A stretch of 64,000 bases of DNA, taken from the NCBI RefSeq assembly GCF_000328685.1, contig NC_019974.1, positions 1,045,001 to 1,109,000 on the forward strand, given 5' to 3'. Shown one piece after another: positions 1 to 6,829 of the stretch (position 1 is the stretch's first letter; every line of letters starts with the position of its first letter). The DNA comes from Natronococcus occultus SP4. Lineage in GTDB: Archaea > Halobacteriota > Halobacteria > Halobacteriales > Natrialbaceae. The notes under the pieces were generated by a model that saw only the letters and a list, made by a program, of their open reading frames with translations, was not told where the DNA came from and did not search any database. Made by a program: the position numbers and the translations under genes.

Positions 1-55
1 GCTCGTCGCAGTCGCGCCGGTGGCACTCGCCGTCGGTCGCTGTCTCCTCACTCAT
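1..55 (-). CDS. N-terminus of an unidentified protein (cut by the left edge)
   Basis: A reading frame opens with ATG at 53-55 on the minus strand and runs off the left edge. The visible 18 residues (MSEETATDGECHRRDCDE) are acidic and include two cysteines four residues apart, which could belong to a metal-binding site. Too little is present to name a family. It is transcribed away from the small gene at 121-285 in the same direction, with a 65 bp gap between them. Confidence 0.5.
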   Translation of the reverse strand, partial: MSEETATDGECHRRDCDE

Positions 56-120
56 ACGGTCCCCTTGTGGGGAGGCGACAAAACGCTGTGGTCGTCGCTC
101 GAGCGGAAGCGTCCCGGAGG

Positions 121-285
121 TCACTCCTCGTCGTCCTGCTCGTGGAGGATCGTCGACACGGTGTCCGAGACCTCCTCGAGGGCGACCGCGTTCGTCTTCC
201 GGAGATCGCCGTCCTGTGCCTCACTGAGGTGTCGGACCGCCTCCCGAAGGTGGTGCTCGGTCTCCTCGTTTCCGTTCTCGGTCAT
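121..285 (-). CDS. Small acidic protein of unknown function (54 aa)
   Basis: This short frame starts with ATG at 283-285 and ends with TGA at 121-123. The product begins MTENGNEETEHHLREAVRHL and is mostly predicted helix with many Glu, Asp and His residues. There is no signal peptide or membrane segment. The composition is typical of a soluble haloarchaeal protein, and the helix pattern (LREAVRHLSEA, then VALEEVSDTVSTIL) suggests a small helical bundle. It lies upstream of and divergent from the cobyrinate synthase gene. I do not recognise the family. The long minus-strand frame that extends it into 1581 is a shadow of the cob gene, so the ATG at 285 is the sensible start. Confidence 0.55.
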   Translation of the reverse strand: MTENGNEETEHHLREAVRHLSEAQDGDLRKTNAVALEEVSDTVSTILHEQDDEE

Positions 286-510
286 GGGGACCAGCAGCGG
301 GCGTACGAACCTGAAGCTGTTAAGCTCGTCGCCGATCGACTCCGGACTGCGTCGGTTGTGTACGGCGTTCCGTGGCGCCCACTCGACGCGACGACGCGAG
401 CGTCCTCGCGCTCCCACCTCCCTCGCCACCGACGGATTCAAGTCTGGTTGCGGTAACGCAATCATAATGATCCGAGGCGAACGACCGACGCGCCGTTCGG
501 GGGCCGAGCG

Positions 511-1827
511 ATGAAGGGGTTCGTCCTCGGCGGCGTCAGCTCCGGCGTCGGCAAGACCGTCGCGACGCTGTCGGTGATCCGGGCCCTCGAGGACGCGGGC
601 CACGACGTCCAGCCCGCGAAGGCGGGGCCGGACTTCATCGATCCGAGCCACCACGAGGCAGTCGCGGGACGGCCCTCCCGCACGCTCGACCTGTGGCTCT
701 GCGGCGAGGACGGCCTCCGCCGGAACTACCGTCGCGGCGAGGGCGACGTCTGTGTCGTCGAGGGCGTGATGGGACTGTACGACGGCGACGGCTCGAGTAC
801 GGCGATGGTCGCCGAGGCGCTCGACGTTCCCGTCGTCCTCGTCGTCGACGCCAGCGCGGGGATGGAAAGCGTCGCCGCGACGGCCCTCGGCTTTCGCGAG
901 TACGCCGACCGGATCGGCCGCGACGTCGAGGTCGCGGGGATCGTCGCCCAGCGGGCCCACGGTGGTCGCCACGAGCAGGGGATCCGGGACGCGTTGCCCG
1001 CCGACCTCGAGTACTTCGGTCGGATCCCGCCGAGAGACGACCTCGAGATCCCCGACCGCCACCTGGGACTCGAGATGGGCGAGGAGGCGACGCTGCCCCG
1101 TGCGGCGCTGCGGGAGGCCGCCGAAACCCTCGAACCGGAACAGCTGGCCGCGGTCGCCAGCGAGCCTCCCGCGCCGGCGTCCTCGCCGGAACGTCCATCG
1201 CGCCCAAGAGCCGTCGACGCTCGCGTCGCGATCGCCAGCGACGCGGCCTTCTGTTTTCGGTACCCCGCGACGATCGAACGCTTTCGCGAGCGCGCGGAGC
1301 TGGTGACGTTCTCCCCGGTCGCCGACGATCCGGTTCCCGACTGCGACGGCGTCTACCTCCCCGGCGGCTACCCCGAACTCCACGCGACGGAACTTGCGGG
1401 CGGCGACACCCTCTCGGAGCTCGGCGAGCGAGCCAGCGAGGGGCTTCCCGTCTTCGGGGAGTGTGGCGGGCTGATGGCCATGTCGCGGTCGCTGACGACC
1501 GCCGACGGCGAGCGCGCCGAGATGGCCGGGATTCTGCCGGCGGACGTGACGATGCACGACCGCTACCGGGCGCTCGACCACGTCGAGCTCGAGGCGATCG
1601 ACGGCACCCTGACCGCCCGCGCCGGCGAGTCAATCCGAGGCCACGAGTTCCACTACTCGAGCGCCGACGTCGACGGCGACGCCCGCTTTGCCTTCGAGAC
1701 GGTCCGGGGTGAGGGAATCGACGGCGAGCGCGACGGCCTCGTCGAACACGAGTCGCTCGGCACCTACGCCCATGTCCACCCCGAGAGCGGGGCGTTCGAC
1801 CGGTTCCTCGAACTGCTCGGGGACTGA
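511..1827 (+). CDS. cbiA: Cobyrinate a,c-diamide synthase
   Basis: This 438 aa protein amidates the a and c side chains of cobyrinic acid using glutamine and ATP, a step in cobamide synthesis or salvage. The N-terminus carries the P-loop of the dethiobiotin-synthetase-like ATPase fold (GGVSSGVGKT, residues 7-16). The C-terminal half is a class I glutamine amidotransferase-like domain with the nucleophile Cys318 in GLPVFGECGG and a terminal His pair in GTYAHVHP. Length matches the CbiA/CobB family (about 430-460 aa). The start ATG at 511 directly precedes the P-loop strand and is the only plausible one. The next gene, a glycosyltransferase 75 nt downstream, is not functionally related. No other cob genes lie in the window. 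Confidence 0.93.
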   Translation: MKGFVLGGVSSGVGKTVATLSVIRALEDAGHDVQPAKAGPDFIDPSHHEAVAGRPSRTLDLWLCGEDGLRRNYRRGEGDVCVVEGVMGLYDGDGSSTAMVAEALDVPVVLVVDASAGMESVAATALGFREYADRIGRDVEVAGIVAQRAHGGRHEQGIRDALPADLEYFGRIPPRDDLEIPDRHLGLEMGEEATLPRAALREAAETLEPEQLAAVASEPPAPASSPERPSRPRAVDARVAIASDAAFCFRYPATIERFRERAELVTFSPVADDPVPDCDGVYLPGGYPELHATELAGGDTLSELGERASEGLPVFGECGGLMAMSRSLTTADGERAEMAGILPADVTMHDRYRALDHVELEAIDGTLTARAGESIRGHEFHYSSADVDGDARFAFETVRGEGIDGERDGLVEHESLGTYAHVHPESGAFDRFLELLGD

Positions 1828-1902
1828 GACCGATCGGTATCTCGTCGGACGCGTCGCCGTCCTCGGACCGTCCTGTCGTTTGATGACAATTGACGCGAAT
1901 GG

Positions 1903-2829
1903 ATGGGTATGGACGCGCCGACGCCGATCGCCGTCATCCTGCCGACGACGGGGTGGAACGACGTCTGCGAGCAGATCGCCGACCAGCTCCAACCGGACGA
2001 CGAACTGCTCGTCGTCTGTGACGAGTTCCACGAGTCGGTCGCCGATCGTGCCGAAGCCCGTGACGGCGTCCGTTCGATCGTCGCGGGCGAACCCGAGGAC
2101 TGCTCCGGGAAGGCCAACGCGATCGCGGCCGGGATGGAGGCTGCCGACGCCGAGCGGATCGTCTGGACCGACGACGACTTCTCCCACCCGTCCGGCTGGC
2201 TCGAAAAGCTGCGGATCGACTACGACCGCCGAGGGCCGACCTCCGAGCTGCCGGTGTTCGTCGGTCGGGACCCGCTTGCCGCGGTGCTCGAACCGACCCA
2301 CGCGATCAGCGGAACGCTCGCCGTCTCCCTCGCGAACATCCCGTGGGGTGGGTCGCTCGTCTTCGAACGCGACGATCTCGACGACGAACAGCGGTTTCTC
2401 GACGAGCTTCGACAGACGGTAAGCGACGACGGCCTCCTCTCGGAGCACGTCGAGTTCACGACGATCAAACGGCCACGCCACGTCGAAATCGGCGGTTCGA
2501 CCCGCGAAACTCTCGAGAACCAGGCCCGGTTCGTCAAGATCGTACGATACCACGATCCGACGGGAACCGCCGCTCAGGGGATGCTTGCGGCCGTGTTGAC
2601 CGTCGCCTGCCTGCTGTTTCCGCTGCCGATGCTCGCACTGACGACGCTCTCGATGGCCGCGATCTACGCCGCGTTCGGCATCCACCGGTGGACGTTCCTC
2701 GCGGCCTACCCCGTGGCGCTGGCGGCGATCCCCCTGCTCGTCTACGGGCTAGCACGTCGAACGTTCGTCTGGGGTGGGCGACGCTACCGATGGGACGGGA
2801 AGTTCGATGTCACGATCGAACCGCTCTAA
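1903..2829 (+). CDS. Family 2 glycosyltransferase with C-terminal membrane anchor
   Basis: A 308 aa GT-A fold glycosyltransferase. The N-terminal nucleotide-sugar domain (about residues 8-130) begins PIAVILPTTGW, contains the acidic metal-binding stretch WTDDDFSHPSGWL near residue 88, and an acceptor-side region around PWGGSLVFERDDL. The last 90 residues contain three hydrophobic segments (from GMLAAVLTVACLLFPLPML onwards) that would anchor it in the membrane, as in ceramide glucosyltransferase-like or lipid glycosyltransferases. Substrate cannot be read from sequence. Two in-frame starts (1903 and 1909) differ by two residues. It may share transcription with cbiA, but the 75 nt gap leaves room for its own promoter. 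Confidence 0.8.
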   Translation: MGMDAPTPIAVILPTTGWNDVCEQIADQLQPDDELLVVCDEFHESVADRAEARDGVRSIVAGEPEDCSGKANAIAAGMEAADAERIVWTDDDFSHPSGWLEKLRIDYDRRGPTSELPVFVGRDPLAAVLEPTHAISGTLAVSLANIPWGGSLVFERDDLDDEQRFLDELRQTVSDDGLLSEHVEFTTIKRPRHVEIGGSTRETLENQARFVKIVRYHDPTGTAAQGMLAAVLTVACLLFPLPMLALTTLSMAAIYAAFGIHRWTFLAAYPVALAAIPLLVYGLARRTFVWGGRRYRWDGKFDVTIEPL

Positions 2830-2934
2830 CAGCTTTCCCCGTCGAACCCAGGTGCTCGTGCCCTGTCTCCTGAAAGCAAACTTGTCCTACGACAACCAAA
2901 ATTGTTTTAGTATCGACCATCCATCCCTCGGACG

Positions 2935-3078
2935 ATGATAGCTGCTGTCTCGCTCGGCGAGCGGGTCGGGCCGCGGACCCGCGACGTCGGTCGATCGAAA
3001 CGTTCGCTCGAGGACTCGACCGGGCCGTGCCCTGCGATCTGCGGGACGGGTTTCGAAGCGGCGGAGGCGCGAGCGTGA
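2935..3078 (+). CDS. Possible leaderless upstream ORF (47 aa)
   Basis: A TATA-like AT-rich stretch at about 2898-2912 is followed at 2935 by an ATG opening a 47-codon frame (MIAAVSLGERVGPRTRDVG...). Its TGA stop (3076-3078) overlaps the GTG start at 3075 of the propeller gene in a GTGA arrangement, as in translational coupling. The peptide is basic, unlike normal haloarchaeal proteins, so it may be a non-functional leader or chance. I list it because it decides how the next gene is read. Confidence 0.25.
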   Translation: MIAAVSLGERVGPRTRDVGRSKRSLEDSTGPCPAICGTGFEAAEARA

Positions 3079-4229
3079 GCGGAACGAACACCGGTCCGGA
3101 GGCGACGTTTCGACGGCGGTCGCTGGGCGAGACCGATCACCGATCGGCGCCGTGCCTCGCCGTTGCTGGCGTGTTCGTCGTCGTCGCTCGGCGGGACGGC
3201 ACCGTCACGGCCTTCGAGGACGACTCCCTCGAGTCCCGGTGGACGACCGCCACCTCGGGCCGGATCCACGAACTCGCCGTCTGCGGAGACGTCGCGGTCG
3301 TCGCGACCGGCTGCGAGGGAACGGCGACGGTCGCGGCCTACGCACTCGAGGACGGCCGTCGTCGCTGGCAGTACGACGTGTCACCGCCCGACGGCGACGA
3401 CGTCGGGGCCTCTCGTGTCGTCGCGCTCGAGGACGGCGCGACCGATCGGCTGTACGCGGCCGTCCGTCGCGTCGGCGACGGGAGACGGTCGGGGACCGTC
3501 CTCGCGTTCGACCGCGACGGGCGGGTCCGCTGGCGCTACGGGACCGACGCCTCGCCGGTCGCGCTCGCCGCGACCGAGCGGGGCGATCGGCTGGCGGTTG
3601 GCTACGATCGCTGCCCGGGCGCCCACGACAACGGGTTGGTCGTCCTCGAGACCGATGCCGGCGAACTCGCCTGGACCTGGGATCCCGGAACCGCGGGCGA
3701 CCGCCGCGTGAGCGACGTTGCGTTCGACGGCGACACTGTCGCGGTCGCGAGCTGTGGCGACGGCTGTGGCTACCTGCTCACGGACGGCGGTGCCGAACGC
3801 TGGCGAGTCCCGTTTGGAACCGAGGACGGAGCCAGGGCTCCGACCCATGCGTACGCCCACGACGGCCGAGCGGTCTTTGCCGTCGAACCCATCGAGCACC
3901 GCGACACCGACCACCGAATCGTCGCTGTCGACGGCGACGGCGGTGCGCTGTGGACCGCTTCCGGACGGGGCCGTATCGACGGATTCGCGACGAACGGCGA
4001 CGTCCTCGTCCCCCGTCCCGTCGGGGCCGACGTCGACACCCACGCGGTTCGTCGGTTCGTCCTCGAGACCGGTTCCGCCGAGGACGTGAGACTCGACGGA
4101 ACCGTCACCGCCGCGACCGTCGGCGAGGGGACGATCGCGGTGATCGAACGCCGCCGTTCGTTCAGTGACGGGGAAACGACGCGCGCCGAGGACACTCTCC
4201 TCGTCGGAGCAGTCATGCAGCAGGACTGA
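3075..4229 (+). CDS. PQQ-like beta-propeller protein
   Basis: The protein consists of repeated blades of the PQQ/BamB type. Short beta motifs recur with W/Y at the end of each blade, for example GTVTAFEDDSLESRWTT, RWQYDVSPPDGDD, VRWRYGTDASPVAL, LAWTWDPGTAGD and ALWTASGRGRID. There are about seven blades, enough for a closed propeller. No signal peptide is visible, so it is probably cytoplasmic or surface-associated by other means. Such proteins usually act as scaffolds; no enzymatic residues can be read. The frame is open from ATG 3027, but I prefer GTG 3075 because residues before it are low-complexity and the start overlaps a preceding stop. It stands alone, with the acidic protein cluster downstream. 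Confidence 0.7.
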   Translation: MSGTNTGPEATFRRRSLGETDHRSAPCLAVAGVFVVVARRDGTVTAFEDDSLESRWTTATSGRIHELAVCGDVAVVATGCEGTATVAAYALEDGRRRWQYDVSPPDGDDVGASRVVALEDGATDRLYAAVRRVGDGRRSGTVLAFDRDGRVRWRYGTDASPVALAATERGDRLAVGYDRCPGAHDNGLVVLETDAGELAWTWDPGTAGDRRVSDVAFDGDTVAVASCGDGCGYLLTDGGAERWRVPFGTEDGARAPTHAYAHDGRAVFAVEPIEHRDTDHRIVAVDGDGGALWTASGRGRIDGFATNGDVLVPRPVGADVDTHAVRRFVLETGSAEDVRLDGTVTAATVGEGTIAVIERRRSFSDGETTRAEDTLLVGAVMQQD

Positions 4230-4337
4230 CTCTATCACGGGAACGGTTCGGTTCGTCGCGTTCCGTCGAGACGAGTCGACGGTCGCATACGCAAGGCAAA
4301 CCACCACAACGGACACTCTCGTCTGTTTTTCCAGATA

Positions 4338-5528
4338 ATGACAGAGACGAGAGAGTACGATGACTCGGCGGAGCGTTCGGATTCAGCGGACGACCGACCG
4401 GGCTTTCGTTCGGCACTGACCGACGACGAAGGTCGACCACGCCGCGTGATGACCGACGGCGGAGAGGAAGAAGCTGAGGAAGAGGAGGACGAGGAAGCCG
4501 AAGAAGACGAGGAAGCCGAAGAAGACGAGGAAGCCGAAGAAGACGAGGAAGAAGCTGAGGAAGAGGAGGACGAAGAAGCCGAAGAAGAGGAGGATGAAGA
4601 CGAGGAAGAAGGTGAGGAAGGGGAGGACGAGGAAGCTGAAGACGAGGAAGAAGCTGAGGAGGACGAAGAAGCCGAAGAGGACGAGGAGGAAGCTGAGGAA
4701 GGGGAGGACGAGGAAGCTGAAGACGAGGAAGAAGCTGAGGAGGACGAAGAAGCCGAAGAGGACGAGGAGGAAGCTGAGGAAGGGGAGGACGAGGAAGCTG
4801 AAGACGAGGAAGAAGCTGAGGAAGAGGACGAAGAAGCCGAAGAGGACGAGGAGGAAGCTGAGGAAGAGGACGAAGAAGCCGAAGAGGACGAGGAGGAAGC
4901 ACCCGTCGGACACGAACAGGGCGCTGAGGAGTCCTACGAGGACGACGACGCCACGAACGTGCTCCACCTCGATCTCGATGGACTGTTCCTCGACCTGCTG
5001 GGTCTCGAGGTCAACCTGGATCCGGTCGTCCTCAACCTGTCGGCCCGGCCGGGAGAGGGGAACCTGCTCGGCAACCTGCTGTCGGCGGTCTCCGGACTGC
5101 TCGACGGCTCCCAGGAGCTGCTGGGCGGCGTCCAGTCGCTGCTCGAGCGACCGGCCGAGGCGCTCTCCTCGATCGTCGACCGCTCCCAGGAAGCGCTCGC
5201 CTCCCTGGTGAGTAGGCCACAGGAGTTCGTTAGCGAACTCCTGGGCGGCGACGAGGAAGACGAGGAGGGTGATGAAGACGAGGGCGACGAGGCCGAAGAC
5301 GGCGAGGACGAACAGGGCCGGATTTCGTCCGCGGCCGGGGCGGCAAGAGAGCGGATCTCGTCCGCGATCGAGACGATGACCGACAGTCTGCGCGGACTGA
5401 TTCCGGATCTCCCCGTCGAGGAGTTCATCGCCACGGTAGTCCGTGAGATCCTCCAGGCGCTGATCGACCAGCTCGAGGGCGACGAAGAGGCCGACGACCA
5501 GAACGGCAACGCGGAGGCGAGTGCATAA
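4338..5528 (+). CDS. Acidic repeat protein 1 with LLGL/LLGNLL domain (396 aa)
   Basis: First gene of a four-gene acidic cluster. Residues 1-45 are ordinary. About residues 44-195 are almost only Glu, Asp and Ala in repeats such as EEAEEDEEAEEDEE. Then follows a hydrophobic domain (about 210-300) with the motif LDLDGLFLDLLGLEV, a PGEGNLLGNLLSAVSGLLDG stretch and amphipathic helices (VQSLLERPAEALSSIVD). A second acidic stretch and a C-terminal amphipathic helical region (VEEFIATVVREILQALIDQL) complete it. The motif resembles a short LxLLGLxV...LLGNLL element that I recall from many uncharacterised bacterial and archaeal proteins. No catalytic residues are seen. ATG 4449 is an alternative start. 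The next gene begins 2 nt after its stop. Confidence 0.75.
   Translation: MTETREYDDSAERSDSADDRPGFRSALTDDEGRPRRVMTDGGEEEAEEEEDEEAEEDEEAEEDEEAEEDEEEAEEEEDEEAEEEEDEDEEEGEEGEDEEAEDEEEAEEDEEAEEDEEEAEEGEDEEAEDEEEAEEDEEAEEDEEEAEEGEDEEAEDEEEAEEEDEEAEEDEEEAEEEDEEAEEDEEEAPVGHEQGAEESYEDDDATNVLHLDLDGLFLDLLGLEVNLDPVVLNLSARPGEGNLLGNLLSAVSGLLDGSQELLGGVQSLLERPAEALSSIVDRSQEALASLVSRPQEFVSELLGGDEEDEEGDEDEGDEAEDGEDEQGRISSAAGAARERISSAIETMTDSLRGLIPDLPVEEFIATVVREILQALIDQLEGDEEADDQNGNAEASA
4608..4898 (+). repeat. Codon-phased tandem repeats (81 bp and 42 bp) in the acidic gene
   Basis: Copies of an 81 bp unit (27 codons) begin at 4608, 4689 and 4770 and are nearly identical. They are followed by a 42 bp unit (14 codons) repeated about twice from about 4815. 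Upstream, from about 4487, an 18 bp unit (gaggaagccgaagaagac) repeats four times. All periods are multiples of three, so copy number can change without a frameshift. There are no spacers, so this is not a CRISPR. Confidence 0.85.
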
Positions 5529-5530
5529 CA

Positions 5531-6007
5531 ATGAGTGAAGCATCCGAGTCACTGACGGAACAGATCGACTACGACAAGATTACCGAGAGCCTCGAGCTCG
5601 ACGACCTCCTCGAGGGAACCCAGTGGGAAGACGAGATCGACGAGGACGAGCCCCTCGGCGAGACCCTGGGAGGACTGATCGGTGCGATCATCGGTCGGAA
5701 GATCGGCGAGCAGGTCGGACAGCGGATCGGCGAACTCGTTGTCGAGGAGTTGCTGAGCGCCGACGAGGACGAAGCCGAAGATGGCGAAGACGAGGACGAA
5801 GCCGAAGATGGCGAAGACGAGGACGAAGTCGAAGATGGCGAAGACGAGGACGAGGAATCGGAGGGCGAGGACGAATCGTCCGACGGTGACGACGACGGCG
5901 AAGGGGACGAGGAGGACGAAGCCGAAGACGACGAAGGTGAGAACGAGGACGAGGAGACGGACGAAGCGGACGACGGGAACGAAGACGACGAGGACGGAGG
6001 AGAGTAG
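5531..6007 (+). CDS. Acidic repeat protein 2 with glycine zipper (158 aa)
   Basis: Second gene of the acidic cluster, starting 2 nt after the previous stop, so surely co-transcribed. The N-terminal third (DYDKITESLELDDLLEGTQW) is a soluble amphipathic region. Residues about 44-72 form a glycine zipper (LGGLIGAIIGRKIGEQVGQR and the following helix) with GxxxG spacing, able to pack helices or insert in a membrane. The rest is Glu/Asp-rich, including three EAEDGEDED units encoded by a 27 bp tandem repeat at 5771-5851. The zipper resembles that in acidic protein 3. There are no cysteines and no recognisable enzyme motif, and I assign no function. Confidence 0.75.
   Translation: MSEASESLTEQIDYDKITESLELDDLLEGTQWEDEIDEDEPLGETLGGLIGAIIGRKIGEQVGQRIGELVVEELLSADEDEAEDGEDEDEAEDGEDEDEVEDGEDEDEESEGEDESSDGDDDGEGDEEDEAEDDEGENEDEETDEADDGNEDDEDGGE
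5771..5851 (+). repeat. 27 bp tandem repeat, three copies
   Basis: Three adjacent 27 bp units start at 5771, 5798 and 5825 and encode EAEDGEDED (third copy EVEDGEDED). The phase is in codons, so expansion or contraction keeps the reading frame. Confidence 0.85.
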
Positions 6008-6049
6008 TCGTGGTGCCGAGTTCTCTACCAGCGACTCGAGGTGAGCGCG

Positions 6050-6805
6050 ATGAGTGAGGACTCCGGACTGAAACAGATGGTCACCGACGAGGTCACCGAA
6101 CAGGTCGACGTCGCCGATCTGCTCGGGGACGGCGACCTCAAGGACAACCTCGACGGCGGCGAGGTCGGTGCGGCCGTCGGCCGCCAGTTCGGCGAACAGC
6201 TCGGTCGCGAGATCGGCGCGACGGTCGGTCACGACGTCCAGGACACCCTCAGAGAGGGGCTCGAGAGCGGCAAGAGCCTCCGGGAGCTGCTCTCCGATCT
6301 CGTGGAGGCGATCCGCGCAGCGATCAGCAAGGCGATCGGTAACGTCCTCGGACAGGACGTCCTCTCGTCGGCGACCGGCGCGTTGACGGACGGTGAAACC
6401 GAGGCCGAGGACGACGAGTCGCCGGAAGCGGACACCGAGGACGAAGCGGACGAAGAGTTAGACGAAGACGAGCCGGAAGAAGCGGACACCGAGGACGAGT
6501 CGGAGGAAGAACCCGAGGACGACGACTCCGACGCCACAGACGAGGAGGCCGACGAAAGCGACAAGGCCGACGACGACGAACCCGAAAGGGAGGAGCCCGA
6601 CGAGCCGTCGGTCGAAGAGCTCGAGGACCTGCGCCAGGAGACCCTCGAGGACTTCCTCGGCGTGATGTCCTACCAGGATCTCCAGTCGGTCGCCAAGGAC
6701 GTCGGCGTCAAGGCCAATCTCAGCCGCGAGGAGATGACCGACGGGATCATCGAGGCCGTCGCTGACGACGACGCCGGGGCCGACGATTCGGACGACTCCG
6801 AGTAG
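6050..6805 (+). CDS. Acidic protein 3 with glycine zipper and SAP-like C-terminal domain (251 aa)
   Basis: Third gene of the acidic cluster, 42 nt after gene 2. I chose ATG 6050 because a Shine-Dalgarno-like gaggtga (6038-6044) precedes it at normal spacing; a GTG at 6041 is in frame. The N-terminus (LKQMVTDEVTEQVDVADLL) leads to a glycine zipper (VGAAVGRQFGEQLGREIGAT) and an amphipathic helix (LSDLVEAIRAAISKAIGNVL). A long Glu/Asp region follows (about 120-195). The C-terminus (about 200-240, with DFLGVMSYQDLQSVAKDVGV and a basic helix after it) looks like a SAP, Rho-N or LEM-type helix-extended-loop-helix. That would hint at nucleic-acid or protein binding, but the match is by eye only. Confidence 0.72.
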   Translation: MSEDSGLKQMVTDEVTEQVDVADLLGDGDLKDNLDGGEVGAAVGRQFGEQLGREIGATVGHDVQDTLREGLESGKSLRELLSDLVEAIRAAISKAIGNVLGQDVLSSATGALTDGETEAEDDESPEADTEDEADEELDEDEPEEADTEDESEEEPEDDDSDATDEEADESDKADDDEPEREEPDEPSVEELEDLRQETLEDFLGVMSYQDLQSVAKDVGVKANLSREEMTDGIIEAVADDDAGADDSDDSE

Positions 6806-6829
6806 CCTCACCGCTACCCCCATCCGACC

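Noticed and set aside
121-1581. Long minus-strand frame (486 codons) opposite cbiA
   Set aside because: It covers the cbiA coding region and its translation is Arg/Val-rich without family motifs. Only its 3-prime end (121-285) is kept as a gene.
4487-4898. Possible CRISPR array
   Set aside because: The repeats are adjacent without spacers, in codon phase and within a coding frame. No cas genes are present.
4383-5552. Minus-strand frame of 389 codons rich in Leu, Phe and Val across the acidic gene
   Set aside because: It is the antisense of GAG/GAC/GAA repeats and gives a repetitive hydrophobic sequence by composition alone.
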